A DNA stretch of 64,000 bases, from positions 3,100,001-3,164,000 of the forward strand of contig NZ_CP023688.1 in assembly GCF_008704655.1 (NCBI RefSeq), written 5' to 3'. The DNA is from Streptomyces rimosus (GTDB lineage: Bacteria; Actinomycetota; Actinomycetes; Streptomycetales; Streptomycetaceae). Of this stretch, positions 13,575-22,744 are shown piece by piece. The notes beneath the pieces are model-generated. The model had not been told where the DNA came from. It did no database searches and worked only from the letters and a program-made list of their open reading frames with translations. The stretch's first letter is position 1, and each line of letters starts with the position of its first letter. Position numbers and translations under genes: made by a program.

Positions 13575-16500
13575 TGCGCCGCACCTTCCGTCACATCGGT
13601 CAGCAGGCCCGCGAAGGCGGGGCGCCCGGCGAGGTGGCGCAGGGCCCGCAGGGTGCGTTCGCCGTCCAGGCGGGGGTCCAGGCCGTGGTCGTCCAGCCAC
13701 GGCCGCCACAGCCGGCTCTCCACGTCCACGCGCGGGGTGTCCAGGTCGTGGGTCTCGTACAGCGCCATGGTCGACAGCACCGGGTCGCCGGTCTCCAGCG
13801 CCCGCCGCCCGGCCAGCCGGGCCCACTCGGCGACCGGTACGCCGCGCGTCGGCGCGCCCAGCGCGGCCAGTTCGGCGAAGAGCGCGGCGAAGGTGGTGGT
13901 GTCCTCGCCGACCAGGTGGTACGCGCGGCCGACGGAGCCGGGCTCGCGGCCGAGCCGGACGACGGCGCGGGCCACCAGGTCGATGGGGGCCACCGGCAGC
14001 GGCATGTCGTCCGCCGGGTGGGCGCCGATGGCCAGGCACGCGGCGATCAGCCGCCAGAGCAGGTCCAGGTCGTTGCACGCGCCGGTGGCGGTGTCGCCGC
14101 CGATCAGGCCGGGGCGGAAGACGCGGACGCGCATGCCGTCCCGTTCGGCCTGGTCCAGCAGGCGTTCGCTGACCCACTTGGAGATGCCGTAGCCGCCGGC
14201 GTCCGGGTCCAGGGGCTGTTCCCGGCGCTCCAGCAGCCGGCCTTCGGAGCCGAGGGCCTGGCCGCAGGCGGCGAGGGTGGAGATGTAGCTGATGTCCGCG
14301 ATGCCGTGGCGGCGCATCCAGCCGAGGAGGTGGTACGTGGCCAGGGTGTTGGCCGGGCGCAGCACCTCGTACGGCTCGGTGAAGACGACGTGGGCGCCGC
14401 AGTGCACGACGTGGCCGATGCGGCGGGCCAGTTCGCCGTCCCCGTAGGACTCGCAGATTTCGGCGATGTCCCGCAGGTCGCCGGGCACGACGCGGACGCG
14501 GTCCGGGTCGGGTTCGGGGAGCCGGAAGCGTTCGGCGGTCTCGCGCAGGCGCCGTCGGCCGTGTACCTCGTCGTCGGCGCGCACGAGGCAGTAGACGCGG
14601 CTGTCGCGGTAGCCGGGGTCCTGGAGGAGTTCGTGCAGCAGGAAGGCGCCGACGAAGCCGGTGGCGCCGGTGAGCAGCACGTCCGTGCCGGGCGGTGTCT
14701 CCCGCGGTGCGAGCGGCGGGAGTTCCAGGGCCAGGTCGGCGTCGATGAGGGCGGCGTCTGCCGTCCCGGTGGGCTCGCTGTCCGTACGGGCCGACGCGCC
14801 GCGGATCGCTTCGGCGACGCGGGCGACGGTGGCCTGGCTGCCGCCGGTGCGGTGCAGGTTGAGGAGCGTGCCGTACCGCTCCTGCACTTCCAGGGTCATC
14901 CGCAGGCCGAGCAGGGAGGTGCCGCCGAGGGCTCCGAAGGTGTCGTGCAGGCCGATGCCTCCGGTGCCGAACAGTTCCTCCCAGAGGGCGATCAGTTCGC
15001 CTTCGAGACCGGCGGGCCGGCCGGCGGGCGTGCTCGGCCGGGCGGGCTCCTGGGGAGCGGCGCCCGGTACGGCGAAGACGGAGTCGTCCAGGGCCGAGCA
15101 GCGCCGCCGGGTGAACGGGTACGTGGGCAGTGTGACGCGCCGGCCGGTGCCGTCGTCCATCGCGCGGGCGTCCACCGGGACGCCGTGCAGCCAGGCGTCC
15201 GCGAGGGCCGCGGCGATCAGTTCGGCGAGGTCGGCGCCGTCCTCCGCGGGGATCACATACCGGCCGGGGCGGCCCTCCGCCTCGCCTACGACGATCAAGT
15301 AGGCGTCGGCGGGCAGCGCAGCGGGCACGGTGTCGTGCTGTTCGGTACGGCGGCCGAGCGCCGCCAGCAGGGCGGTGCGTATCTCCTCGGCGCGCTTCCC
15401 GGCCGCGGTGACGGCCAGCACCGGGCGGCGGGTGCCCGCGCGGACGGTGCGGGCGGCGGGCGGGCGGGGCAGGCGCAGGGCGGCGGCCAGCCGGTCGGCG
15501 GGGGCGGTGACCACCCGGCGCTCGGTGAAGTCCTGCCGTCCGACGCGCAGGGTGTGGGCGATGTCCCCGGCCGGGGCGCGGTCCTGGTCGATCTCGTCGG
15601 CCAGGAGGCGGGAGAGCGCGTCCAGTTCCGTACGCGTACGGGCGGAGAGCTGGAGCCGTACGACGGGCCGGGCGGGCGCGGAGGGGCGGACCGGCTCCGG
15701 CGGCGGGGCGAGGACGACGGACGCGTTGGCGCCGCCGAGGCCCATCGAGTTCACCAGCACCTGGCGACCGGGGTCGGTGCAGTGCTCCAGGTCGGTGGGG
15801 ACGTAGAAGGGGCTGTCGGCGAGGACGCCGGGGTCGCGGGCGTGCTCGAACATCGGGTGCGGGACCAGGTGGCCGGTGCGGGCGACGTGGATCGCCTTGA
15901 TCAGCCCGGCGATGCCGGCGGCCGATCCGGCGTGCCCGATGTTCGCCTTGACCGTGCCGAGCGCGCACCGGCCGCGCTCGGCCGGGCGCCCGCCCGCCGC
16001 GCGCAGGCCGTCGATGAGGCCGCGCAGCTCGACCTGGTCGCCGAGCGGTGTGCCGGAGCCGTGCGCCTCGGCGTACCGCAGGTCGGCGGGGTCGGTACCG
16101 GCCACCGCGAGCGCGGCGGCGACCACCGAGGCGAGGCCGTCGGGGCTGGGCGCGGTGAAGCCGGGCCGGTGGGCGCCGTCGTTGCCGACCGCGCTGCCGC
16201 GGATCACCGCGAGGACCGGGTCGCCGTCGGCGAGCGCGTCGGCCAGGCGGCGCAGCACGACGACGCCGATGCCGGAGCCCGCGCCGGTACCGGTGGAGCG
16301 GATGTCGAAGGCGCGGCAGTAGCCGTCCTCGGACAGGACGCCGCCGGGCTGGTACTGGTAGCCGACGGACGGGTACGACAGGCCGCTGCCGCCCGCCAGC
16401 GCGATGTCGCACTCCTCGGACAGCAGGCTGAGGACCGCGTAGTGCACGGCGGTCAGCGAGGAGGAGCAGGCGGTCTGGACGGCCATCGAGGGGCCGCGCA

Positions 16501-17005
16501 GGCCGAGCTTGTACGAGACGCGGGGCGCCATGAAGTCGATGCCGCCGCCCAGTTGGAGCGTCAGGTCGTCAAAGGCGGCGGGGCCTTCCGTACGGGCGCG
16601 GGCATACTGGAGGAGCGTGTTGTACGTGCTGTTGCTGGCGCCCGCGAAGACGCCGACCTGCGGGCCGTTCGCACCGTTCGGCAGGTGCCCGGCCCGCTCC
16701 AGGCCCTCCCAGCACGCCTCCAGGAACAGGCGCTGCTGCGGGTCGATCAGCTCGGCCTCGACGGGCGGGTAGCCGAAGAACTCCGCGGCGAACAGCTCCG
16801 GGTCCCCGACCCAGCCGGCCCGGGTCACGAAGCCGGGAGCGGCGGCGGTCTCCGCGGACACACCACAGCGGCGCAGGTCCTCGGCGGGGATGTCCCGGAG
16901 CGAGACCACGCCCTTGTCGAGGTTGCTCCAGAACTCCTCGGGAGTCGCGGCCTCCGGGAACCGGCAGCCGACGCCCACCACCGCTACGGCGGTCTCGCTG
17001 TTCAT
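13571..17005 (-). CDS. Hybrid PKS: KS - (AT missing) - PCP - thioester reductase
   Basis: 1144 residues. The ketosynthase (1-440) is complete, with Cys180 in TACSSS, His315 in EAHGSG and His358 in NIGHAG. A KS-AT linker follows (about 450-510), but the roughly 300-residue acyltransferase with GHSxG is absent. Only about 100 residues separate that linker from a typical post-AT linker, LPTYPFTRRR (626-635). Then come a carrier domain (LGGTSLLGL, Ser697) and a thioester reductase (about 775-1144: LLTGATGFVGAF, YGISKWVSE), which releases the chain with NADPH as aldehyde or alcohol. The extender must come from elsewhere, most simply the hydroxymalonyl-ACP made by the neighbours. As the only reductase module it is likely the last step of assembly. 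Start ATG overlaps the upstream carrier stop. Confidence 0.93.
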
Positions 17006-17370
17006 CGCGCGGCGGACCCTTCCGCCTGCTCCGGGCCGCTGTCCGCGCGCCCGCGCCGGGCACTGCCGAGCAGCCGCCCGCGCCCGGCCGCAGCGGCCAC
17101 CGGGGCCGGGGCCTCGGGCTCGTACGACGGGTCCAGCAGCCGGGCCTGCGCGCGCACCGTGTCGTGCCGGAACAGCTCGGCGACCTCCAGCTCGCGGCCG
17201 GTCTGCTCGGACAGTTCGTCGCTGAGCATGACCAGCAGCATCGAGTTGCCGCCCGCCTCGAAGAAGCCGGTGTCCAGGGGCGCTGCGTCGATGCCCAGCA
17301 CGTCCTGCCACGCCTGGCGTACGAGCTGGAGCGGGTCCGCGGGGACGGACGCGCTGTCTTCGGGGTTCAC
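17002..17370 (-). CDS. Free-standing peptidyl/acyl carrier protein
   Basis: 122 residues with an NRPS-type carrier core: QDVLGIDAAPLDTGFFEAGG, then NSMLLVMLSDEL. The serine of GGNS is the phosphopantetheine site. Residues after about 85 are a low-complexity Ala/Arg/Gly tail with no recognised fold. GTG 17370 is chosen because GGAGG lies eight bases upstream; GTG 17373 or 17406 (overlapping the TIM-barrel gene by eight bases) are also in frame. The stop overlaps the PKS ATG (ATGA). It may be loaded by the free A domain at the end of the operon (inference). Confidence 0.85.
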   Translation of the reverse strand: MNPEDSASVPADPLQLVRQAWQDVLGIDAAPLDTGFFEAGGNSMLLVMLSDELSEQTGRELEVAELFRHDTVRAQARLLDPSYEPEAPAPVAAAAGRGRLLGSARRGRADSGPEQAEGSAAR

Positions 17371-17398
17371 CACGGGGGCCTCCGGGAGGGTGTCGGTT

Positions 17399-18232
17399 TC
17401 AAGCACGCCGCGCCGCCGCGGTCTCGAAGAAGGCGCGGGACCGGGCCATCGCCCGGCCGACCTTGTCGTAGGCGTTCTCCGGGTCGGCGAACGGGCCGAC
17501 CTCGACGCCGATCCATCCGGCGTCGACGGCGAGGAGCTGTTCGGTGAAGGCGGCCATGTCCGCTACGCCCTCGCCCGGCACCAGGTGCTCGTGGAAGGTG
17601 CCGTTGGAGTCGGAGTAGTCAACGCTGTTGACCCGGCCGGCCAGCCGGCCCACCTCGGAGGCGGCCACGCCCGCGACGACCAGGTGGGAGACGTCGACAT
17701 TGGCCTGGAGCGCCGGGGAGTCCACGTCGTCCAGCAGCCGTACGAGGTCGTCGACGTCGGTGATGAGCGAGGTGTCCATCGGCTCGGGCTTGACGCTGAG
17801 ACCGATGCCGCGCGCCTCGGCGTACTCGGCGAGGCGGCGCACCGAGGCGACCAGCAGCTGCCACTGCGCCTCCTCGGGCCACATGGCACGCCAGAACCAG
17901 TCCCCCAGCAGCAGCTTCATGACCTCGCCGCCCAGGTCGCGGGTGAGGTCCACATGCATCTCGGCGCGCTTGAGATGGAATGCACGCACGACATCACGGA
18001 AATCACTGAGGCCGAATGCGTGACAGGCCGTCAAACTGATCGGCAGGCCCACCGCTTCCGCGTCGCTGCGGAATTGCAGCAGCCTTTCCGGTTCCAGTTC
18101 CATCGCCTCTTCGACGATGCAGATCCATTCGGCGCCCAGTTCGGCGGCGGCCCGCCAGGCGTCCTTGCCCTTGTACGGGGAACCATAGAACGCCTGGTCC
18201 ACCAGCAGCCCGAGGCTTGTCTGACCGGTCAT
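17399..18232 (-). CDS. Xylose-isomerase-like TIM-barrel protein (sugar-phosphate isomerase/epimerase family)
   Basis: 277 residues. Family hallmarks are VKPEPMDTS, NVDVSHLVVAG and HEHLVPGEGVADM, which carry the usual Glu/Asp/His metal ligands of this TIM-barrel family. It is the first gene of the operon. Family members isomerise or epimerise small sugars or hydroxy-keto acids; hydroxypyruvate isomerase is one of them. A link to the C3 unit used by the FkbH-like enzyme is attractive but speculative. The start at 18232 has only a distant AGGAG. The gene ends 28 bases before the carrier protein start. Confidence 0.8.
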   Translation of the reverse strand: MTGQTSLGLLVDQAFYGSPYKGKDAWRAAAELGAEWICIVEEAMELEPERLLQFRSDAEAVGLPISLTACHAFGLSDFRDVVRAFHLKRAEMHVDLTRDLGGEVMKLLLGDWFWRAMWPEEAQWQLLVASVRRLAEYAEARGIGLSVKPEPMDTSLITDVDDLVRLLDDVDSPALQANVDVSHLVVAGVAASEVGRLAGRVNSVDYSDSNGTFHEHLVPGEGVADMAAFTEQLLAVDAGWIGVEVGPFADPENAYDKVGRAMARSRAFFETAAARRA

Positions 18233-19012
18233 GGTTGGTTCCGCTCCTAGGTCGGTGCGCGTTCAGGACATGGGCCCGGAGAACTTCGGCCGTGAGGACA
18301 CCGGGAAAGGCCCGGCGGGGAAGGGTGTTGGGTGCGGTGGTGGTCGGTACGGAGCGGACGCGCGGTTACGGCGGCGCATTACCCGCCGCGCGCACACCGG
18401 TGCGTGGACGGTCCGGTGCCGTGCGCGGCAGGCACGGCCCGCTCATAGGGATGGACGACGGTCGGTGTTCCGGCTTCGGGCGCCGGGCCCCGGGCCGCTA
18501 CGCGGCGGTGGCCGCCGGGCGGCGTGGTGGTGCGGTGCGGCGGCCGGCGGCCCACCGGATCGCGCTGCCGGAGCGGGCGGCGGTGCCCGCCGCGTCCGCT
18601 CTCTCGTCGATTGCCATCATTCGCGCCCCCGTCGGCCAACGATCCTGACGACCTGTTGCGGCCCTGTCGAACACGGGGATGCTAGCACGCATCTCTGTGC
18701 GCACTCTATGGCGAAATGTCACCCCATGACGTCGCGTCGGCTGATGAACGTGCAGCTCAGAAGGGGTGGTTGGACGAAGCAACCGAAAGCGGGAGGGGGC
18801 GGCCCGAACGCCACGGGCGGGGTCGGCCGACGGCGTGGACACCGGCCCGGGCGTACGCCGGTGGCCGGGGCACGCGGCTATGCGAGGCCCGTGCGCCGGG
18901 CCGTGGGCGGCCGGTCACGGTACGTCTCCCGCCCGAACGCGGCGAGTTGTTACTGTGCGTCGCGGAGCGGCCGGACGGGCGACTCCAAGAAGCCTGAGGA
19001 GCAGGAGAATCC
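18233..19012. other. 780-bp intergenic region, divergent promoters
   Basis: No convincing gene. The stretch 18233-18640 is GC-rich with only composition-driven open frames; a 40-codon frame on the minus strand (18498-18620) has no good ribosome site. At 18650-18760 base composition shifts towards AT and there is an 8-bp palindrome GTGCGCAC near 18698. The promoter of the ten-gene biosynthetic operon most likely lies here. The end of the region (18940-19012) leads into the first P450, with GGAGCAGGAG before its ATG. Confidence 0.5.
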
Positions 19013-20245
19013 ATGCCCAGCCGCATCATGCTGAATCCGGGTGACATAGCGACGCTGGACCTGACCGATCCGCGCACCCACGCCGAATACGACCTGTCCG
19101 AGGTCTGGCGGCATCTGCGCACCACACAGCCGTTCCACTGGCACCCGTCCGTCGGCGGCGCGCCGGGTTTCTGGGTCGTGTCCCGGCACGCGGATGTGTC
19201 CGAGATCTACCGGGACAACAAACGGTTCACCTCGGAAAAGGGAAATGTGCTCACCACGCTGCTGATGGGCGGCGATTCGGCGGCCGGCATGATGGCCGCG
19301 GTCACCGACGGGCCCCGGCATTCCGACCTCCGTAAAATTCTGCTCAAGGCGTTCTCGCCGCGCGCCCTCGAAGGCGTCGTGGACAACATCCGCCAGTCCA
19401 CCCGCGCACTGGTCGCCGAGGCCATCGCCCGCGGGGAATGCGACTTCGCCGCCGACGTGGCCGCCGACATCCCGCTCACCGCGATCTGCGACCTGATGGG
19501 CGTACCCGAAGCCGACCGCGCCAAGGTGCTGGAGCTGACCGCGACGGCCCTCGGCAACGACGGCGCCGCCCAGTCGCCCGCCGCCGCCTGGCAGGCACGC
19601 AACGACATCCTCGCCTACTTCGGCACGCTGGCCGCCGAACGCCGCGCCAACCCGGGCGACGACGCGATCAGCGTGCTGGCCACCGGCACCCTGGAGGGCA
19701 AGCCGCTGACCATGGACGAGATCGTGGTCAACTGCTACAGCCTGATCATCGGCGGCGACGAGACCAGCCGGATGTCGATGACCGGCGGCGTACTCGCCCT
19801 CATCGAACACCCCGACCAGTGGCAGGCCCTCAAAAGCGGCCAGGCCGATATCGCCACCGCCGTCGACGAGATCCTGCGCTGGACCACCCCCGCCCTGCAC
19901 TTCGGCCGCACGGCCCTGGAAGACATCCCGGTCGGCACCCAGGGCCAGGTGATCAAGGCCGGGGACATCGTCACGCTGTGGAACGACTCGGCCAACATGG
20001 ACGAGGACGTCTTCGAGGCCCCGGAACGCTTCCGCCTCGACCGCACCCCCAACAAACACCTCTCCTTCGGCTACGGCCCGCACTTCTGCCTCGGCGCCTA
20101 CCTCGGCCGGGCGGAAATCGCCGCCATGCTCAGCGCACTGCGCGACCTCGTCGCCTCGGTGGAACTGCGCGGAGACACCCGCCGCAACTACTCCAACCTC
20201 CTCAGCGGCGTGACCAGCCTGCCAGTCACCCTGCGGGCGGAGTAG
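19013..20245 (+). CDS. Cytochrome P450 (first)
   Basis: 410-residue soluble bacterial P450. I-helix LIIGGDETSRMS (oxygen-activating Glu-Thr), K-helix EILR (ExxR), and haem loop FGYGPHFCLGAYLGRAE with the cysteine ligand near residue 359. ATG with a GGAG...GGAG purine run upstream. It is transcribed away from the biosynthetic operon across a 780-bp gap, so it could tailor the NRPS/PKS product, for example by hydroxylation; this is inference from position only. Its last 20 bases overlap the end of the convergent lipoprotein gene. Confidence 0.92.
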   Translation: MPSRIMLNPGDIATLDLTDPRTHAEYDLSEVWRHLRTTQPFHWHPSVGGAPGFWVVSRHADVSEIYRDNKRFTSEKGNVLTTLLMGGDSAAGMMAAVTDGPRHSDLRKILLKAFSPRALEGVVDNIRQSTRALVAEAIARGECDFAADVAADIPLTAICDLMGVPEADRAKVLELTATALGNDGAAQSPAAAWQARNDILAYFGTLAAERRANPGDDAISVLATGTLEGKPLTMDEIVVNCYSLIIGGDETSRMSMTGGVLALIEHPDQWQALKSGQADIATAVDEILRWTTPALHFGRTALEDIPVGTQGQVIKAGDIVTLWNDSANMDEDVFEAPERFRLDRTPNKHLSFGYGPHFCLGAYLGRAEIAAMLSALRDLVASVELRGDTRRNYSNLLSGVTSLPVTLRAE

Positions 20246-20990
20246 CCGGGCGTACCCGGCGGATCTCCTCGCGGTGCAGCGTCATCCCGCGCAGGTCCGC
20301 GTCCCACGCGTACACCGAGCGGTTCTCGTAGCCGGGCAGTTCGGCGGGCTCGCGCACGATGACCTCGCGGCCCGCCACCTCGACGGACAGCGGGCGCACA
20401 TGGGTGGACAGGATGCGTACGGCGACGCCGTGGTCGAGGGTGTACGCGCGCAGCCCCAGCGACGCGTCCGCCGCCGAGCCGCCGTCCGGCCGGTCCTCGA
20501 AGCCGACGATCATCTCGTCCTTGCCGTTGCCGGTCAGATCGTGGAAGCGGGGCTCGCGCAGCGGGCAGCCCGGCGCGCCGATCCGGGCGCACGCCGTGAT
20601 CCGGCGGGCGGTGTCCGCGTACATGCCGTCGCCGCCCGTCACCACCCCCGGATGCGCCGCGACCTCCGCATGGACGACGGCCAGCGCGGAGAGCGCCCGG
20701 ATGTCACCGCCGGGCACCGCGGGCATGTGCGGCACCCGGTCGGGGGCCGGCGGGTCGGGCCGGCCAGTGGGGCGCTCGGGCGCCGGGAGGTCGGGCCACA
20801 GGCGGACCGGGGCCGAGGCGGTGGCCGCCGGGCCCGCGACCAGGGCCTTGCCCTGCGCTCCGCAGCCGCAGAGCAGCAGCGCGAGGCCGGCGGCGGGCGC
20901 GGCGGCGGACAGCCGGCGCCGCGGCCGCCGGGGCCTGTCGCGGCGCGGCGGCCCGGACCGGGGTGCCGACGGGGGCGCGCCGCGGGTCAC
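20226..20990 (-). CDS. Putative lipoprotein with one FG-GAP/calcium-loop-like motif
   Basis: 254 residues. An Arg/Pro-rich N-terminus is followed by a hydrophobic segment ending in LALLLCGCGA; Cys43 fits a lipobox. A motif DLTGNGKDEMIVGFED resembles the calcium-binding loop of FG-GAP/VCBS repeats. No enzymatic signature seen. Its GTG overlaps the sortase stop by four bases (GTGA), so the two are probably co-expressed. The unusual length of the basic N-terminus leaves open a later start. Function unknown. Confidence 0.75.
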   Translation of the reverse strand: MTRGAPPSAPRSGPPRRDRPRRPRRRLSAAAPAAGLALLLCGCGAQGKALVAGPAATASAPVRLWPDLPAPERPTGRPDPPAPDRVPHMPAVPGGDIRALSALAVVHAEVAAHPGVVTGGDGMYADTARRITACARIGAPGCPLREPRFHDLTGNGKDEMIVGFEDRPDGGSAADASLGLRAYTLDHGVAVRILSTHVRPLSVEVAGREVIVREPAELPGYENRSVYAWDADLRGMTLHREEIRRVRPATPPAG

Positions 20991-21607
20991 TTCACCAGGT
21001 CCGCGTAGAAGACGATGTTGTCCGAGCGGTGGCCGTCCACGATCGGGCCGCCGCAGGTGAGCAGGCGCAGTTCGGGGCGGTCGGTGTCCCCGTAGACCTT
21101 GTCCGTCGGGAAGTCCTTCTTGTCGACCTGCTGGACCTCGCGGATCGTGAAGGTGGCGGTGGAGCCGTCGGCGCGGCCGACCTTGATGACGTCACCGATC
21201 TTCATCTTCTTGACGTTCTTCATCAGGGCCGGGCCCCGGGCCGTGTCGTAGTGGGCGACGAGGACGGCCGGGCCCTTCTCGCCCGGGGTGACCCCCTTGG
21301 TGAACCAGCCCGCCTTGTCCGCCTTGTCCACCGGGGGCACGTCGAGTTCACCGTCACCGGTGAGGCCGAGCGGGAGGACCGGGCCGCTGTCCACCCCGGC
21401 CGACGGGATCTGTACGCGGGTGGGCTCGGACCGCTTCATCGGCGCGGCGGCCTGTCCGGCCGGGCGGATGGCGGCGTTGTCCATGCGTACGTCCAGGCCG
21501 GGATCGCCGCCGCAGGCGGACAGGACGCCGCTGACGGCGAGCGCGAGGGCGCTCAGTGCGGCGGTGCGTCCGATGCGGCCGGGGCGGGACGTGGTGGACG
21601 TGGTCAC
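20987..21607 (-). CDS. Class F-like sortase
   Basis: 206-residue cysteine transpeptidase. An N-terminal signal ends in LSAC, so it may be a lipoprotein or be membrane-held. Catalytic residues: His in VLVAHYDT, Cys in LRLLTCGG, Arg in GHRSDNIVFYA. The TC followed by GGP and the short form fit actinobacterial class F sortases. GTG start with GGAGCC upstream. It sits between a lipoprotein (coupled downstream) and a secreted protein with a hydrophobic C-terminus upstream, which could be its substrate. Confidence 0.85.
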   Translation of the reverse strand: MTTSTTSRPGRIGRTAALSALALAVSGVLSACGGDPGLDVRMDNAAIRPAGQAAAPMKRSEPTRVQIPSAGVDSGPVLPLGLTGDGELDVPPVDKADKAGWFTKGVTPGEKGPAVLVAHYDTARGPALMKNVKKMKIGDVIKVGRADGSTATFTIREVQQVDKKDFPTDKVYGDTDRPELRLLTCGGPIVDGHRSDNIVFYADLVK

Positions 21608-21727
21608 GGTGGCTCCTGGTGCGTACGGAGAGAGAAGGTACAGGAGGGCGGCGTGCGCGGGGCAGCCGGCCGGAACGGGCCGCTCCGGTGCGGGCGGAGC
21701 GGCCCGGGTCCGGACCGGCCGCGGGGC

Positions 21728-22462
21728 TCAGGCGTCCTCGCGGGCCTTGCGGCGGTGCAGCAGCGCGAAGCCCAGGCCCGCGGCGGCCGCGGCGGCGCCG
21801 CCTCCGGCGAGCAGCATCGCCGGGGTGTCCGGCGTCTCGCCGACGCCCTCGGCACCGGCCTTGACGCCGCCCTTCGGCGTGACCTTGGTCTGCTGACCGT
21901 CGCCCTGCCGCTGGTTCTTCTGCTCGCCCGGGTGGGTGTTCTTCTTCTCGTCCTTCTTCTTGTTGCCGCCCTCGACCCACGAGGTCATGGACCCGTCGGG
22001 CCGCAGGACGAAATGCGCGCCGTTGTGCCGGCCGTAGGCGGGCTTGCCGCCCTTTGTCTCCAGCGTGTCCATCTTGACGAGCTTGCCGGTGCCCGGGTCC
22101 TTGGCGTACATGTCGGCCTGGAAATGGTTCGGGCCGACACGGTAAACCTTGGCGAGGAACCCGCCGGACAGATTCTGCGTGCGGACCAGCTTGCGGTCGC
22201 CCTTCTGCTGGTCGTTGTTCTTCTCGTCGTGGTTCTTCTGGTCGCGCTTGTTCTCGTCGTGCTTCTTCTGGTCTTCGTTCTTCTTCTGATCGTCCTTCTG
22301 CCGGTCGTCCTTCTGCTGCTGGTCCCCGGCGGCCCCGGGGCTCCCCGTAGTGGTCGGCTGCGGGCTGTCGGCGAAGGCGGCAGCGGCGGGCAGCAGCAGT
22401 GCGGAGCCGGCGACGGCCGCGACGGCGGTGCTGCGGACGAGATGGCGGCGGGTGAGAGTCAT
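21728..22462 (-). CDS. Secreted, charged-repeat protein with C-terminal membrane anchor
   Basis: 244 residues. Signal peptide with paired arginines (TRRHLVRS) and an Ala-rich core ending in AAAFADS. A strongly hydrophilic Gln/Lys/Asp/Asn stretch (about 45-90) follows, then a small folded region (90-165), and a C-terminal hydrophobic segment (AMLLAGGGAAAAAAGLGFAL) followed by HRRKARED. This is the layout of a wall-sorted protein, but no LPxTG is present; the nearest sequence is ETPDTPAML. The neighbouring sortase suggests an unusual signal or simple membrane anchoring. AAGGA eight bases before ATG. Confidence 0.78.
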   Translation of the reverse strand: MTLTRRHLVRSTAVAAVAGSALLLPAAAAFADSPQPTTTGSPGAAGDQQQKDDRQKDDQKKNEDQKKHDENKRDQKNHDEKNNDQQKGDRKLVRTQNLSGGFLAKVYRVGPNHFQADMYAKDPGTGKLVKMDTLETKGGKPAYGRHNGAHFVLRPDGSMTSWVEGGNKKKDEKKNTHPGEQKNQRQGDGQQTKVTPKGGVKAGAEGVGETPDTPAMLLAGGGAAAAAAGLGFALLHRRKAREDA

Positions 22463-22616
22463 CAGGAGTTCCTTTGCGGTTTTCCGGACTGAAGATCGCC
22501 GTCCAGCGGTGCGCCGACGACACCGATGAAGTTAGGCAGCCCGCATCACGGCAATTCGCCGGATTTGTAACAGCCGGCCGGAGATGAGGACACGGGAAGG
22601 CAACTCCCGCGCTTTC

Positions 22617-22632
22617 CGGGACTTCGGTCCCG
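22617..22632 (-). terminator. UUCG-type hairpin downstream of second P450
   Basis: A 6-bp stem CGGGAC / GTCCCG closes a TTCG tetraloop. It lies between the P450 stop (22745) and the start of the secreted protein (22462), both on the minus strand. It may be a terminator or part of the 5' leader of the secreted protein gene. There is no T-run. Confidence 0.4.
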
Positions 22633-22682
22633 CCGGAATTCCCCGCTCCTCGTCCTTACGGCGGAAAAGCGGCGACCGGGCA

Positions 22683-22700
22683 CTCGGCCTTTCGGCCGGG
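22683..22700 (-). terminator. Hairpin 45 bp after second P450 stop
   Basis: Stem CGGCC / GGCCG with a TTTC loop, extendable by weak pairs, directly beyond the stop codon of the P450. The most likely terminator for that gene. Confidence 0.5.
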
Positions 22701-22744
22701 TACCCGGTCGTTGAATGACGAATCCGTTCGCCGCCTCAGCCGCC

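Noticed and set aside
18498..18620. 40-codon minus-strand ORF as a possible peptide precursor
   Set aside because: No ribosome binding site, no leader/core pattern and Arg/Ala/Pro-rich composition typical of random GC-rich frames.
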